Shown: positions 16,474 to 27,400 of the stretch, in pieces
Numbering within the stretch: the first letter of the stretch is position 1
Layout: each line of letters starts with the position of its first letter
Assembly (NCBI RefSeq): GCF_001431415.1
Contig: NZ_LDJI01000019.1
Coordinates: 1 to 64,000 of the forward strand
Length of the DNA: 64,000 bases
Direction: 5' to 3'
Source of the DNA: Stenotrophomonas humi
GTDB lineage: Bacteria; Pseudomonadota; Gammaproteobacteria; Xanthomonadales; Xanthomonadaceae
Program-made: the position numbers and the translations under genes
The notes under the pieces: model-generated
What the model saw: only the letters and a program-made list of their open reading frames with translations
What the model was told of the DNA's origin: nothing
The model's database searches: none

Positions 16474-19458
16474 TCATCCGCAGACACGGTTTCGCCCGCC
16501 GCGTTTGGCTTCGTAGAGCAATGCGTCGGCGCGGTTGATGAGCTTTTCGTGATAAGTCAGCCCCACACGCTCGGCCACGCCCATACTGATGCTCATCGAA
16601 AACCCCGGCGCAAAGCCGGAGGTGTCGATGGCGGCCACCGCTTGTCGCAACCGTTCGCAGTTTGCCAACACGTCCTCGCGCGCAAGGCCGGGGAACAGCA
16701 AGGCAAATTCCTCGCCACCCCAGCGCGCAGCAGGCACGCGCTTGCCGGCATGTGCGCGGATTGTATCGGCGACGGCACGCAGCGCGGCATCGCCGGCAAT
16801 GTGCGAATACGCATCGTTGATGCGCTTGAAGTGGTCAAGATCGGCAATGACCAGCGTCAACGGTGTGTCATCGCGCATGGCACTGGCAAATTCCCGTGCG
16901 AGCGCTTCGTCGAAGGCGCGCCGGTTCATCAGCCCGGTGAGTGCGTCCTCACGCGCCTGCCGCTCGAACGCCTCGGACTGGACGCGAAGATCGTGGGTGC
17001 GCTCTTCCACCTGCGCGACGAGCTGGCGCTTGGCCACTTGCAGGGCATGCACACGCCAGCGATAGAACCCATACAGCGCCAGCAGGGCCAGCACCCCGAG
17101 CCCAAGCTGGAAATCAAGTCGCTGCATCAGCCGCGGCTCGATGTGCACCGCGATGCGCACCTCCTCACCGTCCCTGCCGCCGCTGGGATGGGCCGCCGAC
17201 ACGCGAAAGACGTAGTCGCCAGGAGCGAGATTGGTGAACTGCGCAAAACGCAACGCGCCGCGCTCGACCCAATCCGAATCGAAGCCATCGAGCCGGTAGC
17301 GATAACGGATCTTCTTGGGAATCTGATAGCTCAAGCCGGCGAAGTGCAGTTCGAGCTTGCGTGTGCCTGGGGGCAGTCGAAGTTCGGCTTGCAGCGGCAC
17401 GGGACGATCATCCACGCGCACTTCCTCGATCACCACCGGCGGGGGGATGCGGGTGAGCTCGTGAATGCGGCCTGGCTCGGTCATCGCCAGCCCCCCGGCG
17501 GTTGCGAACCAGAGCTTCCCATCCGCTGCACGCCATGCTGCCGGCCCGGAATTGCCGTTGTTCTGCGCACTGACCAGGCCGTCGCCCTCGTTGAACCACT
17601 CCACTTCCATGTCCGATTGCAGGCCATCGGCCACGGCATCCAGATCGCGGCGCGCCACGCGCAACATGCCGCGATTGGAGGTGAGCCAGAAGCCACCTTC
17701 GCCGTCCTCCACCACCTGGAAGATCTTGGCCACCGGCAATCCCTGTTTCACACCGATCAGGCGCATGTCCTCGCCGCGACGGCGGATCACTCCCTGGTTG
17801 GTCGCCAGCCAAAGCGTGCCGTCATCGGTTTCGTGCAGGCCGAACACATTAGTGGCAGCGAAGTCATCCAGCGGATAAGCGCGGACCTGCTCACCTTCAA
17901 TCCGCGCCAGCCCGTTGGACGTGCCGACCCACAGCACGCCATGATGATCCTCATGCAGCGCGACGATGAAATCGTTGGGCATGCCCTGGGCCACGGTGTA
18001 GTGCCGCACGCCCCGTGCGTCGACCCGGCTCAGTCCACGCGAGGTACCCACCCACAACGTGCCATCAGCGGTTTCCAGCACGGCACGCACCTGGTTGCCG
18101 ATGAGGCCGCTGCGGCTGTCCAGGTGGCGACGCACGCGGCCATCCCACCGCACCACGCCGTGACTGTAGCTGCCGACCCAGATACCGCCTGCGCGCGCCC
18201 TGGCGAGACTGAGCAGGGACTCACCGGGCAGGCCGTCGCCGCTGCCGGCGGCACCGAAACGACCATCGCGCAGCCAACCCAGGCCGTCACTGGTGGCGAC
18301 CCACAACGTGCCCGAGCGATCGGTCAGCACGCTGCGTACATAAGCATTGGGCAGCCCATCCTGCACACCGAACGTGGTGAAAGGCGCATCGCGCAGACGC
18401 AGCAGGCCACCATTGGTGCCCACCCACAGGCTGTTCTCGCGGTCCTGCCAGAGTGCGGAAATCTGCTCGTTGGGCAGGCCGTTGGCGGTGCCGATCCGCT
18501 CCAGCCCATACCGCGGGCTGTGGCGATACAGGCCGGTCACCGTGCCCAGCCAGAGTGTTCCATCGGCTTCCATGTGCATGCGGGTCACGTTGCTGGGCGG
18601 CATGTCCAACGCCAACGGCGCAAAGCGCTCGCCTTCCTGCCGCCATACACCCTGCTCCATGCCGACGTGGATGCGCCCGTCCGGCCCGGCGATCACACAG
18701 AATGCCTGGCCGGGAGGCAATCCCTGCGCCGCCCCTTGGGCCACGAAACGTCCACCCGAATAACGTGCCAGCCCGCCCGTGGTGGCAACCCAGACCGTAC
18801 CGTCTGGTGCCTGCAGCATCTTCAGCACGGCGGAACTGGGCAGGCCGGCGTCGACATCGAACGACGTGATCGCGCCGCTGCTGTCGATACGCAGCACGCC
18901 TTTGCTGTGTGTGCCTACCCACAGTTCACCCTCGCGGCCTTCCACCAGGTCGATGACCTGTTCCTGCGGCATGGCCTCGGCCCCCGGCCACACACTCCAT
19001 CGTCCCGCGCGATAGCGCACCACCCCGCCACCGGCCGTTCCCAGCAGCAAGCTGCCGTCACGCGCCAGCCGCAGGACCTGCACGCCGCTGTCGCGCAGTT
19101 CTGGTACGGCATGCTGATCGAAGAGGCGGAAATCGATGCCGTTGTAGCGCACCACTCCTTCCCAGCTGGCGAACCACAGATAGCCGTCCGGCGTCTGCGC
19201 GATGGCATGGATCAGGTTGTGCGGGAGCCCATCGCGGGTGGTCCAGACTTCCTTGAAATAACCGTCGAGAGGCTTGGTCGGCAGGCCCAGCGCGGGCCAC
19301 ACGCACAGCCACAGCAGGCCCAGCAGCAACACTCCGCACAGCCGCTGCCAACGGGAGGGAAGCCGCGCCTGCCCGGGCAGATGCCGCGAACTGAAATCCT
19401 GAGACGCCTTGCCGCCATGATCGAGCCCATTGCGCGAAGCAGTGGCGTCATGCGGCAT
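16474..19458 (-). CDS. Two-component-type propeller sensor with GGDEF output (diguanylate cyclase)
   Basis: A 994-aa membrane sensor. A membrane segment near residue 40-60 (LCGVLLLGLLWLCVWPALGL) leads to a long periplasmic beta-propeller built of two-component-regulator-propeller repeats of the form G-LP-S-V--L-A-DGTLWVGT (about 65-690). A Y_Y_Y domain follows (about 700-770), then a second membrane helix (LGLGVLALLALYGFYRW), a short coiled coil and a GGDEF domain (about 830-990). The active-site motif is RWGGEEFALLFPG, so cyclic-di-GMP synthesis is expected. Several NGLP/DGLP repeats resemble sensors of polysaccharide fragments, but the ligand is unknown. AGGTGA precedes the start by eight bases. 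It is transcribed alone. Confidence 0.92.
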   Translation of the reverse strand: MPHDATASRNGLDHGGKASQDFSSRHLPGQARLPSRWQRLCGVLLLGLLWLCVWPALGLPTKPLDGYFKEVWTTRDGLPHNLIHAIAQTPDGYLWFASWEGVVRYNGIDFRLFDQHAVPELRDSGVQVLRLARDGSLLLGTAGGGVVRYRAGRWSVWPGAEAMPQEQVIDLVEGREGELWVGTHSKGVLRIDSSGAITSFDVDAGLPSSAVLKMLQAPDGTVWVATTGGLARYSGGRFVAQGAAQGLPPGQAFCVIAGPDGRIHVGMEQGVWRQEGERFAPLALDMPPSNVTRMHMEADGTLWLGTVTGLYRHSPRYGLERIGTANGLPNEQISALWQDRENSLWVGTNGGLLRLRDAPFTTFGVQDGLPNAYVRSVLTDRSGTLWVATSDGLGWLRDGRFGAAGSGDGLPGESLLSLARARAGGIWVGSYSHGVVRWDGRVRRHLDSRSGLIGNQVRAVLETADGTLWVGTSRGLSRVDARGVRHYTVAQGMPNDFIVALHEDHHGVLWVGTSNGLARIEGEQVRAYPLDDFAATNVFGLHETDDGTLWLATNQGVIRRRGEDMRLIGVKQGLPVAKIFQVVEDGEGGFWLTSNRGMLRVARRDLDAVADGLQSDMEVEWFNEGDGLVSAQNNGNSGPAAWRAADGKLWFATAGGLAMTEPGRIHELTRIPPPVVIEEVRVDDRPVPLQAELRLPPGTRKLELHFAGLSYQIPKKIRYRYRLDGFDSDWVERGALRFAQFTNLAPGDYVFRVSAAHPSGGRDGEEVRIAVHIEPRLMQRLDFQLGLGVLALLALYGFYRWRVHALQVAKRQLVAQVEERTHDLRVQSEAFERQAREDALTGLMNRRAFDEALAREFASAMRDDTPLTLVIADLDHFKRINDAYSHIAGDAALRAVADTIRAHAGKRVPAARWGGEEFALLFPGLAREDVLANCERLRQAVAAIDTSGFAPGFSMSISMGVAERVGLTYHEKLINRADALLYEAKRGGRNRVCG

Positions 19459-19609
19459 CGGGTTTCACCTGTTCGGCCATGAGAAGGTGAAAACGATAGC
19501 AAAACCCGAACGGCAACTGGCGCCAGCGGACACTGGCCACAAAGGATGCCGACTGCCGCACGGCAGGCGCGCCCCGCGTGCATTGGGGCCGCCCAATGCA
19601 TTCACCCCT

Positions 19610-19637
19610 AAAAACAACGCCCCTGACGGGGCGTTGT
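19610..19637 (-). terminator. Intrinsic terminator of guaA
   Basis: The minus-strand hairpin CAACGCCCC-GTCA-GGGGCGTTG is followed by TTTTTAGGGG, about 50 bases past the guaA stop. Confidence 0.85.
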
Positions 19638-19685
19638 GTATTTCCGGTACCGGTGCATTCCCGGGAGTTACTTACAACTCCCCGG

Positions 19686-21251
19686 TTACTCCCACTCGAT
19701 CGTTGCCGGCGGCTTGCCAGAGATGTCGTAGACAACGCGCGAGACACCCCGCAGTTCGTTGATGATGCGATTGGACACGCGGCCGAGGAAGTCATACGGC
19801 AGGTGCGCCCAATGCGCGGTCATGAAGTCGATGGTTTCCACCGCACGCAATGCGATCACCCACTCATACGCGCGCGCATCGCCGACCACGCCCACCGACT
19901 TCACCGGCAGGAACACCGCGAACGCCTGGCTGGTCTTGTCGTACAGATCAGCCGCACGCAGCTCCTCGATGAAGATGGCATCGGCCTTGGCCAGCAGCTC
20001 GGCGTACTCACGCTTCACTTCGCCGAGGATGCGCACACCCAGGCCCGGACCCGGGAACGGATGGCGGTAGACCATCGCGCGCGGCAGGCCGAGTTCGACG
20101 CCGAGGCGACGCACTTCGTCCTTGAACAACTCGCGCAGCGGCTCTACCAGCTTGAGCTTCATGTTCTCCGGCAGGCCGCCCACGTTGTGGTGGCTCTTGA
20201 TGACGTGCGCCTTGCCGGTCTTGCTGCCGGCCGACTCGATCACATCCGGATAGATCGTGCCCTGCGCCAGCCACTTGGCGTTGCTGAGCTTGCTCGACTC
20301 TTCATCGAAGATGTCGATGAACAGATTGCCGATGATCTTGCGCTTGGCTTCCGGATCGCTGACGCCTTCCAGTGCCTTGAAGTAGCGGTCGGCGGCGTTC
20401 ACACGGACGACCTTCACGCCCATGTTGTCGGCCATCATCTTCATGACCTGGTCGCCTTCCTGGAAGCGCAGCAGGCCGGTATCGACGAACACACAGGTCA
20501 ACTGATCGCCGATGGCCTTGTGCAGCAGCGCCGCGACCACCGACGAATCAACGCCGCCGGACAGGCCCAGGATCACTTCATCGCTGCCAACCTGCTCGCG
20601 CACGCGGGCAATCTGGTCGTCGATGATGTTGGCGGCGGTCCACAACGTGGCGCAACCGCAGATGTCGGTGACGAAACGCTTCAGCAGCGCCGAGCCCTGC
20701 TTGGTGTGGGTCACTTCCGGGTGGAACTGCACGCCATACCAACGCTTCTCTTCGTTGGCCATCGCGGCCACCGGAATGCGATCGGTCACAGCGGTGATGG
20801 CGAAGCCCGGCGGCACATGGGTGACGTGATCGCCGTGGCTCATCCACACATCCAGGCGCGGCTCGCCATTGTGGTCGGACAGCCCGCCCAGCAGGCCGTC
20901 GTTGCCCAGCAGCTTCACTTCGGCATGGCCGAATTCGCGCTGATCGGCGGCTTCGGTACCACCACCCAACTGCTTGGCCATGGTCTGCAGGCCGTAGCAG
21001 ATGCCCAGCAGCGGCAGGCCGCTGTCGAACACTTCCTGCGGCGCGGCCGGTGCACCCGGCAACGTGGTGGTTTCCGGGCCACCGGACAGGATGATGCCCT
21101 TGGCACCAAAGGCGGCGATTTCAGCCGGATCGTGGTCCCACGCCCAGATTTCGCAATACACGCCGAATTCGCGGATGCGGCGCGCGATCAGCTGCGTGTA
21201 CTGTGCGCCGAAATCGAGGATGAGGATCTTGTCGTTATGGATGTTGGTCAT
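19686..21251 (-). CDS. guaA: GMP synthase (glutamine-hydrolysing)
   Basis: A 521-aa enzyme converting XMP, glutamine and ATP to GMP. The class I glutamine amidotransferase domain (1-200) has the nucleophile in [14 protein letters not shown] and the His-Glu pair in VQFHPEVTH. The ATP pyrophosphatase domain has the P-loop [16 protein letters not shown], and the C-terminal dimerisation domain ends in PPATIEWE. The start at 21251 ([15 protein letters not shown]) gives the usual family length; four upstream in-frame codons from another ATG are not conserved. It lies downstream of guaB, which makes its substrate, with a hairpin between them. Confidence 0.97.
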   Translation of the reverse strand: MTNIHNDKILILDFGAQYTQLIARRIREFGVYCEIWAWDHDPAEIAAFGAKGIILSGGPETTTLPGAPAAPQEVFDSGLPLLGICYGLQTMAKQLGGGTEAADQREFGHAEVKLLGNDGLLGGLSDHNGEPRLDVWMSHGDHVTHVPPGFAITAVTDRIPVAAMANEEKRWYGVQFHPEVTHTKQGSALLKRFVTDICGCATLWTAANIIDDQIARVREQVGSDEVILGLSGGVDSSVVAALLHKAIGDQLTCVFVDTGLLRFQEGDQVMKMMADNMGVKVVRVNAADRYFKALEGVSDPEAKRKIIGNLFIDIFDEESSKLSNAKWLAQGTIYPDVIESAGSKTGKAHVIKSHHNVGGLPENMKLKLVEPLRELFKDEVRRLGVELGLPRAMVYRHPFPGPGLGVRILGEVKREYAELLAKADAIFIEELRAADLYDKTSQAFAVFLPVKSVGVVGDARAYEWVIALRAVETIDFMTAHWAHLPYDFLGRVSNRIINELRGVSRVVYDISGKPPATIEWE

Positions 21252-21312
21252 AAAGCCCGGCAAGTGATCAATGAAAACGGGAAACGATGCAAAACGGACG
21301 GCGGATAGAGAA

Positions 21313-21342
21313 AGAGGAACGGGACAATGTCCACGTTCCTCT
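21313..21342 (-). terminator. Hairpin between guaB and guaA
   Basis: The minus-strand sequence AGAGGAACGTGGACA-TTGTCCCGTTCCTCT forms a long near-perfect hairpin followed by TTCTCTAT. It could be a guaB terminator or an attenuating or processing structure upstream of guaA. The T-tract is weak. Confidence 0.55.
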
Positions 21343-21355
21343 TCTGCTTACCGCA

Positions 21356-22846
<1,491 letters not shown>

Positions 22847-22935
22847 TTACCCTTAATTTCCTGCCGATGGCAGGGGGCAAGTGCGACGCAGTGTCACGAA
22901 GGGAAATGCAATTCAGCTACTGGGAGGTGAAGAGC

Positions 22936-22975
22936 CTCACCCCTCCCCAACCCTTGGCTGCGCCAAAGGGCTGGC
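22936..22975 (+). repeat. Extragenic palindromic repeat, copy 2
   Basis: CACCCCTCCCC precedes the near-perfect hairpin CCCTTGGC-TGC-GCCAAAGGG. It lies upstream of guaB and downstream of folD, and faces copy 3 at 23017-23048. Confidence 0.6.
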
Positions 22976-23016
22976 TTGATCACGCGAGCACCCGGCATAA
23001 CGGCAGCCGCTTTTGC

Positions 23017-23048
23017 TCCTCCCTGTGGTGCAGCCAAGGGAATAGCCG
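23017..23048 (-). repeat. Extragenic palindromic repeat, copy 3 (inverted)
   Basis: The minus strand reads CTATTCCCTTGGCTGCACCA, then CAGGGAGGAG, a degenerate copy of the element at 22936-22975 in the opposite orientation. The pair brackets about 40 bp and could form a larger hairpin. Confidence 0.5.
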
Positions 23049-23083
23049 GGGATGGGCCGCTTTTCAGCGGACCAGATCAATCC

Positions 23084-23968
23084 TCAGCCCGCAGCCTCAG
23101 CCGCCTCAATCGTGTTCTGCATCAGCGTCGCCACCGTCATCGGGCCAACACCGCCCGGCACCGGGGTAATCCAACTGGCGCGCTGGGCAGCGGCTTCAAA
23201 GCCGACATCGCCCACCAGGCGACCGTCATCCAGACGATTGATGCCCACATCGATCACCACCGCGCCCGGCTTCACCCACTCGCCCGGAATCAACTCCGGA
23301 ATACCGACCGCCACCACCAGGATGTCGGCGTTGCGCACCGCACGCTCCAGCTCGGCCCGCGGGGTGAACTTGTGGCAGCTGGTGACCGTGCAGCCGGCAA
23401 TCAGCAACTCCAGCCCCATGGGGCGGCCGACGTGGTTGCTGACGCCGACGATGGTGGCGTTGCGGCCACGTACCGGCTGATCGGTATGGCCCAGCAGCGT
23501 GGTGATGCCGCGCGGCGTGCACGGGCGCAGGCCGAATTCACGCAGCACCAGGTGGCCGACGTTCTGCGGATGGAAGCCGTCCACATCCTTGCGCGGGTCG
23601 ATGCGCTGGATCAGCCGATTGGCATCCGGAATGCCCGGCAGCGGCAGCTGGATCAGGATGCCGTGGATCTTCGGATCGGCATTGAGCTCGTCAATCAGCT
23701 CCAGCAGCTGCGCCTCGCTGGTACCGGCCGGCAGGTCGTAATCGAATGCCTCGATGCCCACCTTCTCGGCCGCACGGCGCTTGTTGCGCACGTACACGGT
23801 CGAGGCCGGGTCGCCACCGACCAACACCACCGCCAGGCCCGGGCGCGACCGGCCGGCAGCCAGGCGGGCATCCACGCGTACTTTCAGGTCGTCGAGGAGC
23901 TCCTCGGCGATACGGCGGCCATCAAGGATGCGGGAAGTCTGCGCGGCGGTATCGGCTGGGACGGTCAT
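23084..23968 (-). CDS. folD: Methylenetetrahydrofolate dehydrogenase / cyclohydrolase
   Basis: A 294-aa bifunctional enzyme interconverting 5,10-methylene-, methenyl- and 10-formyl-tetrahydrofolate for one-carbon supply to purines, Met and fMet. Landmarks are the catalytic region [17 protein letters not shown] (Tyr and Lys, about residue 60), [20 protein letters not shown], the Rossmann segment [22 protein letters not shown], and the C-terminal [19 protein letters not shown]. It is a single gene upstream of guaB with palindromic repeats between them. Confidence 0.96.
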   Translation of the reverse strand: MTVPADTAAQTSRILDGRRIAEELLDDLKVRVDARLAAGRSRPGLAVVLVGGDPASTVYVRNKRRAAEKVGIEAFDYDLPAGTSEAQLLELIDELNADPKIHGILIQLPLPGIPDANRLIQRIDPRKDVDGFHPQNVGHLVLREFGLRPCTPRGITTLLGHTDQPVRGRNATIVGVSNHVGRPMGLELLIAGCTVTSCHKFTPRAELERAVRNADILVVAVGIPELIPGEWVKPGAVVIDVGINRLDDGRLVGDVGFEAAAQRASWITPVPGGVGPMTVATLMQNTIEAAEAAG

Positions 23969-24056
23969 TGGGCGTGAGGCGAATGCGGGGTCGGCTATTG
24001 TCCCTGATTACGCCTGCTGCCACATCCCGGTTTTGCCGAGCCCGCCGGTTCCGTGC

Positions 24057-25901
24057 TTACCGCGCCTCCCCATCCGGCCCCGCCCCGGCCACCGCATCAG
24101 GATTCAACGTGCGCGATTCGCGACGCGGCGGCGTGAACGGGGTCGGCGTGGGCTTAGGCGACGCCGGCGTATTTCCGTACAGCATGCCCACGCCCGCCTT
24201 GAGCCCACCACCGGCGATTTCCAGTTCGAAGCGCTCGGCATCGCGGCGACGGATTTCACGCGCCACCAGGTCGGCTTCGTCCTCCTCCGCCCCCAGCTGC
24301 AGCAGCGCCGCGCGGCCGAATTCAACCGCCGACTCGAAGGTTTCGCGGATCTGGAAATCGACACCGGCGTGTATCAATGAGAGCGAATGCTCACGGTCAT
24401 ACGAGCGCACCAGCAACTTGGCCTGCGGGAACTCATGCGCGACAAGTTCGACGATGCGATCGGCAGCCGCGCGGTCGTTCACGCACACCGCGATGGCGCG
24501 TGCCGTCTCCGCACCCGATGCACGCAGCACATCCAATCGCGTGCCATCGCCGTAATAGATCTTGAATCCGAAATCGGCGGCACTGCGGATCATCGCGATG
24601 TCGTTGTCGATGATGGTCACGTCCACATCGCGCGCCAGCAGCGATTGGCTGGACACCTGGCCGAAGCGCCCGAAGCCGATCACCAGTACGCTGCCGGTCA
24701 AACCGTCGGCCGCTTCCACGCCCTCTGCTGAAACCAGACCTTCCTTCACCAGCCTGCGATACACCAGCATGCACAGCGGCGTCAGTGCCATCGACAGCAC
24801 CACCACGGCGGTGAGGTTGGCGTTGACCTTGGCGTCGATCACCCCGGCACTGGCCGCCGCCGCGAACAGCACAAAGGCGAACTCGCCGCCCTGCGCCATC
24901 AGCACGCCGCGGTCGAGCGCCTGCCGGTGGTCACTGCCCATCACCCGCGCCACCGCGTAGATGCACAGCGCCTTGGCCAGCATCATCGCCGGCACCAGCA
25001 GCGCGATCAGCTTCCAGTTCGCGGCGACCACGGACAGATCCAGCGCCATGCCCACGCTGAGAAAGAACAAGCCCAGCAGGATGCCGCGGAACGGCTCGAT
25101 GTCGGCCTCGATCTGGTGGCGGAAGGTGGATTCGGACAGCAGTACACCGGCCAGGAACGCGCCCATTGCCATCGACAGACCACCCAACTGCATCAGCAAC
25201 GCGGCACCCAGCACCACCAGCAGCGCCGCGGCCGTCATCACTTCGCGCGCCTTGGATTCGGCCAGGATGCGGAACAACGGATTGAGCAGATAGCGCCCGA
25301 CCACCACCAGCCCGACGATGGCACCGACACCGATGGCGATGCTCAGCCAGCGCGAGCCTTCCGGGACAACGCCATGTGTGGGCGCCATCCACGCCACCAG
25401 CGCCAGCAGCGGGACGATCAGCAGGTCCTCGAACAGCAGGATGGAGACGATCTTCTGCCCCGATGGCAACGCGACGTCACCCCGCTCGGCAAGCAACTGC
25501 ATCACCACTGCCGTTGAGGTCAGCACGAAACCCGCGGCGGCAATGAAGGCCACCTGCGGGCGGTAGCCGAACAGCATCGCGATGCCGGTCAGCACCACTG
25601 CGCAGGTGACGATCTGCGCGGTACCGAGGCCGAAGATTTCGTTGCGCAGGCTCCACAGGTGCGACGGGCGCATCTCCAGCCCGATCACGAACAGGAACAT
25701 CACCACGCCCAGCTCGGCCACATGCAGGATGGCCTGCGGCTCGGCAAACCAGCCGAAACCGAACGGCCCGATCGCCAACCCGGCAACGAAATAGCCCAGC
25801 ACCGAGCCCAGACCCAGCCGCCGGAACAACGGCACCGCCACCACGGCAGCGCCCAGCAGCGCCACCACCTTCACCAGTTCCGTCGAGGATTCCGCTGACA
25901 T
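24057..25901 (-). CDS. CPA2-family cation:proton antiporter with TrkA-N domain (KefB/KefC type)
   Basis: A 614-aa inner-membrane transporter. The start at 25901 is preceded by AAGGTG. About 12 membrane segments (residues 5-385) form the Na+/H+ exchanger core, with FVIGLEMRPSHLWSLR and LLLFEDLLIVPLLAL-like segments typical of Kef systems. The soluble C-terminus begins with a Rossmann TrkA-N/RCK domain (VLVIGFGRFGQVSSQSLLAR, IIDNDIAMIRSAADFGFKIY). It ends in a proline-rich tail. Family members release K+ in exchange for H+ under electrophile stress or act in pH homeostasis. No KefG/KefF ancillary gene adjoins it, so KefB or KefC cannot be distinguished. Confidence 0.9.
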   Translation of the reverse strand: MSAESSTELVKVVALLGAAVVAVPLFRRLGLGSVLGYFVAGLAIGPFGFGWFAEPQAILHVAELGVVMFLFVIGLEMRPSHLWSLRNEIFGLGTAQIVTCAVVLTGIAMLFGYRPQVAFIAAAGFVLTSTAVVMQLLAERGDVALPSGQKIVSILLFEDLLIVPLLALVAWMAPTHGVVPEGSRWLSIAIGVGAIVGLVVVGRYLLNPLFRILAESKAREVMTAAALLVVLGAALLMQLGGLSMAMGAFLAGVLLSESTFRHQIEADIEPFRGILLGLFFLSVGMALDLSVVAANWKLIALLVPAMMLAKALCIYAVARVMGSDHRQALDRGVLMAQGGEFAFVLFAAAASAGVIDAKVNANLTAVVVLSMALTPLCMLVYRRLVKEGLVSAEGVEAADGLTGSVLVIGFGRFGQVSSQSLLARDVDVTIIDNDIAMIRSAADFGFKIYYGDGTRLDVLRASGAETARAIAVCVNDRAAADRIVELVAHEFPQAKLLVRSYDREHSLSLIHAGVDFQIRETFESAVEFGRAALLQLGAEEDEADLVAREIRRRDAERFELEIAGGGLKAGVGMLYGNTPASPKPTPTPFTPPRRESRTLNPDAVAGAGPDGEAR

Positions 25902-26003
25902 GCCCGCACCTTGCTCACCCAATGTGCGCACGATAAAGCACAACGTGTGCAATCCGGGTGCGGCAAACGCATTCAATCCGGCCCAGGGCCGGAACGGATC
26001 AAC

Positions 26004-27143
26004 TCATGCGTGCTGCGAACAGAACGCGGCATAGTCGATATAGCCCGGGAAGGGCACACCCGACGCACAGACCGGGCACGCCGGATCGGCGGTGATCCGG
26101 GTTTCGCGGAAACGCATCTGCAGGGCATCGAAGCGCAGCAGCCGCCCGGTCAAGGGTTCGCCGATGTCCAGCAGCAGCTTCAGCACCTCGGTGGCCTGCA
26201 TCACCCCGGCCAGACCCGGCAGCACGCCAAGAACGCCCGCTTCCGAGCAGTTCGGCGCGAACTCCGGCGGCGGCGGCTCGGGAAACAGACAGCGATAGCA
26301 CGGCGCCTGGCCACGTTGGCGCCCGGCATCGAACACGCTCACCTGCCCGTCGAAACGCTCGATGGCGGCATACACGAGCGGCTTGGCGTGCTTGATGCAG
26401 GCATCGTTGAGCAGATAGCGCAGCGGGAAGTTGTCCGAACCATCCAGCACCACGTCCACACCCTGCATCAGCGCGTCGATGTTGTCGGAGGTCACCCGCT
26501 CGCGAATGGCTTCCACCGCGATCTGCGGATTCAGCGCCTGCAAGCGGTCCCGCGCTGAATCGACCTTGGGCATGCCGACGGCTGCTTCGGTGTGGACGAT
26601 CTGCCGATGCAGGTTGCTACGCTCGACCACATCGTCATCGACGATGCGAAGATGCCCTACCCCGGCTGCGGCCAGATAGAAGCCCGCCGGTGCGCCCAGT
26701 CCCCCCGCACCCAGCACCAGTACCCGAGCCTGCTGCAGGCGCCGCTGCCCGGCCTCACCGACCTGGGACAACAACAGATGACGTGAATAGCGGTCGTAGA
26801 AATCCCGGTCACTGGCATCGAGCAGGGGCTGGACCAATGGCAGGCCCTGGACCCGCCAGGCCACCGTGCCCCCGGTGACCGACGCCAACCGCGCGTAGCC
26901 CACTTCGGCCAACGTCGCAGCGGCATCGCCCGAACGCTTGCCACTCTGACAGATCAACATGACCTCGCGATCAGCGTCGGGCAGATGCCGCGCCGGATCG
27001 GCCAGCAACTCATCCTTGGCGATGCCCAGTGCGCCTTCGGCCATGCCGCCGGCACGCTCATGCGCCTCGCGCACGTCGATCAACAACACGCCTTCCCGCT
27101 GCCTGCCACGGGCTTGTTCGGGGGTCAGTTCACGAATGCTCAT
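26004..27143 (-). CDS. Rhodanese-MoeB/ThiF fusion (sulfur-carrier adenylyltransferase)
   Basis: A 379-aa two-domain protein. The rhodanese domain comes first (about 1-105), with the active-site loop LICQSGKRSGDA (Cys near residue 65). The E1-like ThiF/MoeB adenylyltransferase follows (about 125-375), with VLVLGAGGLGAPAGFYLAAA, the basic SNLHRQIVHTE segment and two zinc-type cysteine pairs (CYRC, CPVC). Such enzymes adenylate and sulfurate the C-terminus of MoaD/ThiS-like carriers. Having the rhodanese at the N-terminus is the reverse of the common MoeB-rhodanese order. The start at 27143 (MSIRELTPEQARGRQ) is the first in the conserved part. No molybdopterin or thiamine genes adjoin it. Confidence 0.88.
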   Translation of the reverse strand: MSIRELTPEQARGRQREGVLLIDVREAHERAGGMAEGALGIAKDELLADPARHLPDADREVMLICQSGKRSGDAAATLAEVGYARLASVTGGTVAWRVQGLPLVQPLLDASDRDFYDRYSRHLLLSQVGEAGQRRLQQARVLVLGAGGLGAPAGFYLAAAGVGHLRIVDDDVVERSNLHRQIVHTEAAVGMPKVDSARDRLQALNPQIAVEAIRERVTSDNIDALMQGVDVVLDGSDNFPLRYLLNDACIKHAKPLVYAAIERFDGQVSVFDAGRQRGQAPCYRCLFPEPPPPEFAPNCSEAGVLGVLPGLAGVMQATEVLKLLLDIGEPLTGRLLRFDALQMRFRETRITADPACPVCASGVPFPGYIDYAAFCSQHA

Positions 27144-27314
27144 GGGCACGATTATCGACCAAGCCTGCAGTTCCTGCTGCGAAGCCGTGGTGTGGCCGTG
27201 GGTCTTCGAATGAAGGGCTGCGTTCACCGTCACAGGAGGTTTGTCGATTGCAGACGCGGTTCGCCGGCAGCTCATCCCTTCGAGCCCGGCACAGCGACCG
27301 CCACCTCGACACCC

Positions 27315-27330
27315 CTCCCGCATGCGGGAG
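27315..27330. repeat. Perfect 16-bp extragenic palindrome
   Basis: CTCCCGCATGCGGGAG is an exact inverted repeat in the intergenic region between der and the MoeB fusion. It resembles the CCCTC...GAGGG elements seen elsewhere in the window. Confidence 0.5.
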
Positions 27331-27365
27331 AGAAGCAAGACCAGAACCGGACACAGACAGACAAA

Positions 27366-27396
27366 GCAAAAGGGCGACCTTCCGGCCGCCCCCTGC
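27366..27396 (-). terminator. Intrinsic terminator of der
   Basis: The minus strand reads GGGGCGGCCGGAAGGTCGCCC followed by TTTTGCTTT, directly after the der stop. Confidence 0.8.
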
Positions 27397-27400
27397 TTGA

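Noticed and set aside
16549..19482. A 977-codon open frame on the plus strand opposite the propeller/GGDEF gene
   Set aside because: It lies wholly antisense to a gene with clear domains. The translation has no motifs, and the absence of stops follows from high GC at third positions.
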